From contig JAMPIT010000437.1 in NCBI GenBank assembly GCA_026261815.1, forward strand, positions 434,001 through 498,000: DNA of 64,000 nt. Direction: 5' to 3'. The stretch is from Monarcha castaneiventris obscurior (Eukaryota; Chordata; Aves; Passeriformes; Monarchidae). The position numbers and the translations under genes are program-made. Within the stretch, counting starts at the first letter, position 1. Every line of letters starts with the position of its first letter. Positions 60,401-64,000 of the stretch are shown in pieces. The notes beneath the pieces were generated by a model that made no database searches, had not been told where the DNA came from, and was given only the letters and a program-made list of their open reading frames with translations.

Positions 60401-61246
60401 ATCCTTCAATATACGAAATAAAATGAAATTATATTTGATGTTTGAGAATTTTTATTACAGTGTGCTTTTTTTAGATGACCTGCTTATAGAATTTCTTTAT
60501 CCTGGTTTTTATTGATAATTTTATTTTGCTCATGTTGCAAAATGCACGTCGTAATTCTTTATTCCAGATGATCTGTCAGTGTGGGAGAATCAACACCTTT
60601 ACTGATTCTTTGCAATGGTTTTTCTTTTTTTCTGCAGCTGTTGGAGGACCCTGAAGTGAAAACCAAGCTGAAAGCTCAGATTTTGCTGTACCCTGCTCTG
60701 CAGGCCCTGGACCTGGACCTGCCGTCCTACCGGGACAACGACAACAAGCCGCTGCTGCCCAGGTCGCTGATGGTCAGGTTCTGGAGCGAGTATTTCACGT
60801 CGGACCCCGCCCTCAGGGAGGCCATGGCCTCCAACAGGCACATCCCCGCCGAGTCCGGCCCCTTGCTGCAGTTTGTGAACTGGAGCCGCTGGCTGCCCGC
60901 GCAGTTTCGGAAGGAGCACGTGTACAGCGGCCCTGCCTTGGGCGGCGAGGGGCTGGCGCACAAGTACCCCGGGCTCCTGGACCCACGTGCGTCCCCTCTG
61001 CTGGCCAGCGACGCCCGGCTGAGCCGCCTGCCCCTCACCTACATCCTGACGTGCGAGCACGACGTGCTGCGGGACGATGGGGTGATGTACGCGGAGCGGC
61101 TGCGCGCCGCCGGCGTCCCCGTCACGCACCACCACGCCAAGGACGCCTTCCACGGGGCCCTGATGTTCATCCTGCGGCCCCTCGACCTGGCTGTGGGCCA
61201 CCGGCTCTTTGGCACCTATGTGGGCTGGCTAAATGAGAATCTGTGA
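57335..61246 (+). CDS. AADAC: Arylacetamide deacetylase (microsomal serine esterase), complete
   Basis: Five exons join in phase to 403 residues (human AADAC is 399). AADAC is a type II ER-membrane esterase of the hormone-sensitive lipase group that hydrolyses arylacetamides and lipid esters in liver and gut. Visible features: N-terminal signal anchor ([16 protein letters not shown], residues 4-19) followed by [11 protein letters not shown]; the oxyanion-hole motif HGGGW at 111-115; the nucleophile in GDSAGG (Ser189); the acid in EHDVLRDDG (Asp343); and the catalytic His in DAFHG (His373). These three numbers equal the human positions. A sequon NVT is at 78. The start is the ATG at 57335 next to the anchor; an in-frame alternative start codon upstream (57293) would bury the anchor. 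Synteny next to IGSF10 supports AADAC; AADACL2 cannot be fully excluded without a tree. Sequence is intact. Confidence 0.93.
57473..58508 (+). other. AADAC intron 1
   Basis: Intron of 1.0 kb between exon 1 and exon 2. No transposon or exon seen. Confidence 0.8.
58509..58731 (+). CDS. AADAC: AADAC exon 2
   Basis: Between GTGCTTTAG and GACGCAG/GTAAGC, phase 0 to 1. Encodes [30 protein letters not shown] and [12 protein letters not shown] with the oxyanion-hole loop. Confidence 0.96.
58965..59034 (+). CDS. AADAC: AADAC exon 3
   Basis: 70 bases between TCATTTCAG and GTCAA/GTAAGA. Encodes [20 protein letters not shown], in the position of the human segment ending DAVVVSTN. Confidence 0.95.
59370..59541 (+). 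CDS. AADAC: AADAC exon 4
   Basis: Between CTCCACCAG and CAACAG/GTACCA. Encodes [37 protein letters not shown] with the nucleophilic Ser189. Confidence 0.96.
59542..60637 (+). other. AADAC intron 4
   Basis: Intron of 1.1 kb. AT-rich in its second half; no further feature seen. Confidence 0.8.
60638..61246 (+). CDS. AADAC: AADAC exon 5 (last)
   Basis: 202 codons plus TGA after TTTTTCTGCAG. Encodes [43 protein letters not shown] and the acid and histidine of the triad, ending GWLNENL like the human GWLKENL-type end. Confidence 0.96.
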   Translation: MLEDPEVKTKLKAQILLYPALQALDLDLPSYRDNDNKPLLPRSLMVRFWSEYFTSDPALREAMASNRHIPAESGPLLQFVNWSRWLPAQFRKEHVYSGPALGGEGLAHKYPGLLDPRASPLLASDARLSRLPLTYILTCEHDVLRDDGVMYAERLRAAGVPVTHHHAKDAFHGALMFILRPLDLAVGHRLFGTYVGWLNENL

Positions 61247-62480
61247 GCTGGAAGCGGTGCCCTGTTTGCCCTCCTCACCTCCGCCAGGTGTGATGGGGGG
61301 TGTAGGAGCCATGCTGGATTTTGGCCGTGATTGCCGTCTCCCTTGCGATGCCCGCAGTGTTGGGACTGGAGCATTTCCCATCTTCTCTGGCAGGAAATCA
61401 GTCTGATCCTAACCCACGCGTTCTTCCAGTGCTGTCATCTGAGCCTCAAACTCCCAGACTGCCAAGTCTGCCCTGGGATTCCTCTCCTGGCCCTGCAGCC
61501 TCTGGGATTTGGTGTCTTGTCTCTGTTGCTGGTTCTTTCTTCCCACCACAACATCTCCAGGGTGTGTGCTGAAGGGCCAGGTCGCTGTGGGCACACGGGA
61601 CGTGCTTGGTGGCTGCTTTGCTCCTGTCCCCTTTGGCTCTGTGGGATGTGGCAGCAGGGCCCTGCTGCTGCCAGGGGTGATGGGGGGAACACAAGCACTG
61701 GGACCTGACTGCAGGAGGCTCAGGGCAGCTGGAGGGACCTGCCCACGGCAGGCTGGGCTGGGACTGCTCTTCCCACCCTGCACAGCTGCAGGAATGCACT
61801 TGGAACCCAGTGGGATGGCTGAAAAATTGTGCAAGTGTTTTTGTGCTTTGTTTGTTTGTTTTGGGGGTTTTGTTTATTTGGGGTTTTTTGTTATGTGGTG
61901 GGTTTTTTTTAAAGCACCTCTCTTACTCATACTTGCTTTCTTTAATCCTTGAACTAGCAGGAAATAGTGAAACAAACCAGCACTGGATATTCACTGGAAA
62001 AATGAAGCTGTGAAGGTCCCAGCCTTACAATAGCACTGCTGTATGGTCTATGCTCTACTTACCTGTTAAGCCATGTACTAGATGTTCTAATTGTCCTTAA
62101 AATTGTTTATCAGATTTTACACATGATTTCTTAGAAGTAAAATTAGCTTAGTAGCTTTTTAGGCTTGAAAAAAACATAGTTCAGCTGTCTGTGTGGAACA
62201 AATAACCTCTGTGTAAATGGTTCGTGTGTTAAATATAAACCTAAAGCTTGTGACTGAAGCATGAATGCAGGAGTTGGCTGTTGGTTTAAGCAAATCAAAC
62301 ACTGAGTGAGTATTTCATGTGTCCTGCTTTCCTTTTGCATAAAAGGTACTGAATCTTCAATAATTCTGGGTTATTTTCCCTGAGTGTGTGCAGCCTGTTC
62401 GGATGGAATGTGTATGGGATGATTGCTGGTTTTCATCTTTATTAAGTTGAATATAAATATTAAACTTGTCTTTGATTGCA
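61247..62480 (+). other. AADAC 3' untranslated region (inferred)
   Basis: No coding potential. The end is inferred from ATTAAA at 62459-62464. The GTTTTGTTTATTTGGGG-type T/G-rich tract at about 61850-61915 is the most distinctive sequence in it. Confidence 0.45.
62459..62464 (+). terminator. Candidate poly(A) signal of AADAC
   Basis: ATTAAA, the most common variant signal, followed by T/G-rich sequence within 30 bases. No canonical AATAAA was found closer to the stop. Confidence 0.4.
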
Positions 62481-63735
62481 GTGCAAGGTGTTTTGTCACT
62501 CGATTGTCCCATTCAGGGGGAAGCAGCAGGAAGTGTGCTGAAGCCCAAGGGTGGCAGCCCCAGGTTTCAGTTCTGCTGTTTCTGGTGATGGGGCTGGTGC
62601 TGGGCTGGGCTGTCAAGGAGGGAAGCAGCAGTGGTTGAGGAGGTCTGTCTTTGCATCTTTGCACACCCTCTGGATGCACATTTGTGCACGTGTGCTCACT
62701 CCCAGAGTGTTTGGGAGTTATTCCTTGGGTGTCTGTGCAGCACTGCCAGCACATCCCAGCACTCACCCACACAGACTGGGCTCCTGTCTGCTGGCAGAGG
62801 CAGCTCCACTGCAGTTCTATTCCTCCCACATTTGGACTCCATTAACAGCCTCTTAGTATTCCTGAGGAAGTTGGGCTTTGGGGTTTTGCTCAGTAACACC
62901 TTTGGTCTGATTTTCTATACGGTTTTAGGGTCATGTCCACACGAATATTCCCTGGGATGGGCATTTCTGGGTTGTAAATGCTAGTGGAATGAGCCCAGCT
63001 GAGGTTTCCAGGAAGACAACCTTGCTTAAGAGACTGCTTAAGGGAGGATGGTTGTGGTGTTTGATTTGGAGGGGGCATGCCCACATCACATCCCTCAGCA
63101 GATTTCCCTGCTGTGACCCAGACTGGCTTTGGTTGTTCTCCTGTCCTGCAGCCCTGGGACATTGCTGATAGAGCAGCACTGGGCTGAAGTGTTGGGCTAA
63201 GTTGGCTTTGCCTCCCTTCAGGGGTGCTGGAGGTGCCTGTGCCAGCCCGGCTGGAGCAAACCTGGGGCACCCTCCCTGTCCACGCTGCCATGTTGTGTTT
63301 CCTCCCCTGTGGCTCAGGCAGCAGCTGCGTCAGGGACACTGAATGCCTACCTGAAAGGCAGAGGAAAATTTATGTTCTAAGAAATAATGCCAGCCAAAAT
63401 TTGCCAGCCTTCCCTTGTGTGTTTTTATAGGACTCTCTTGGAACCAGAAGTAAATGTCTTTTAAGCACCAGCACCTAAATATGGACTCACGATTGATTGG
63501 GCTGTATGTTTTGTTTAGGTTCCTAGAATAGACTTTTGGGATTGGAAATGCCTGGTGAGGCAAAAACGAGACAGTGAAAGCTGCACTATTGATGTTGCTG
63601 GCAGGAGAGGCTGGAGCTGCAGCAAGCAACCCATTTATCCACACCAGAAAACAGGACAAACCACCACAAGGGGAGGCTTTGGTACACCTCCAAAAGCCTT
63701 CCCTTGAAGGGAGGATGGGATTTGGTGGTTGACAG
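62481..63735. other. Downstream of AADAC, no gene seen
   Basis: No exon, RNA gene or transposon could be supported. Confidence 0.45.
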
Positions 63736-64000
63736 TCAAGGACAAGGCTCAGCCTCACCACGGTGGGGCTCACAGCCCAGTTTGGAGCCAGCTCTGGTTG
63801 CAGAGATCAAGCCCTCCACCATCACAGGGAGACTGATGACAGACTCTCCTACCACAGGGTGCAGTGACAGGTGCCCGAAGAGAATGGGGCTCATGCTTTC
63901 AAGTGAGTCAAGGAGGAAACAAAGCATCCTCGAAGGGTCCCCACCAGTCAGGACTTCCCCTTTACCCATTTCTTCAGACTCCCTCACGGTTTGCTCAAGC
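63736..64000 (-). other. Unassigned open frame reaching the window edge
   Basis: A frame of 88 codons, open on the minus strand from the window edge to a stop at 63736-63738, with residues such as LFGHLSLHPVVGE and SLPVMVEGLISATRAG. It resembles no family I can name. It could be part of an exon, a noncoding RNA, or a transposon remnant. No start codon or splice site decides the matter. Confidence 0.25.

Overview
The window looks like bird genomic DNA, probably from a passerine or other neognath. It holds vertebrate split genes with short introns, several fragments of CR1 LINEs (the dominant avian retrotransposon), and the gene order P2RY13 - P2RY12 (nested in MED12L) - IGSF10 - arylacetamide deacetylase. 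This is the order of the human 3q25 block. The species cannot be fixed from the sequence alone.

Layout. Positions 1-7969 are intron of MED12L (gene on +) carrying two intact single-coding-exon purinergic receptor genes on the opposite strand: P2RY13 (1587-2618) and P2RY12 (5924-6937). From 7970 to 22614 the 3' half of MED12L follows as about 18 recognisable exons. Its 3' untranslated region (poly(A) signal near 23206) faces, tail to tail, the 3' end of IGSF10. IGSF10 runs on the minus strand from 35504 down to 24646 in six coding exons (2471 codons plus stop) and is fully open. Its upstream side is a CpG-rich block (about 35.7-36.3 kb). About 21 kb without a recognisable gene follows, with CR1 scraps and simple repeats. 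The last gene, AADAC (57335-61246, +), is complete in five exons and 403 codons with an intact catalytic triad. A short unassigned open frame on the minus strand touches the right edge.

How the genes work. P2RY12 and P2RY13 are Gi-coupled ADP receptors. MED12L is a subunit of the Mediator CDK8/19 kinase module. IGSF10 is a large secreted LRR/Ig protein. AADAC is a microsomal serine esterase. They share a locus, not a pathway.

Main observation. MED12L appears to be decaying in this genome, while the receptors inside it and IGSF10 and AADAC beside it are intact. The signs are several single-base deletions, a 22-base deletion inside one exon, at least two apparently damaged splice sites, and whole blocks of expected exons that are absent. 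The comparison with human MED12L rests on remembered family sequence and needs an alignment. The frame breaks themselves can be read directly from the window.
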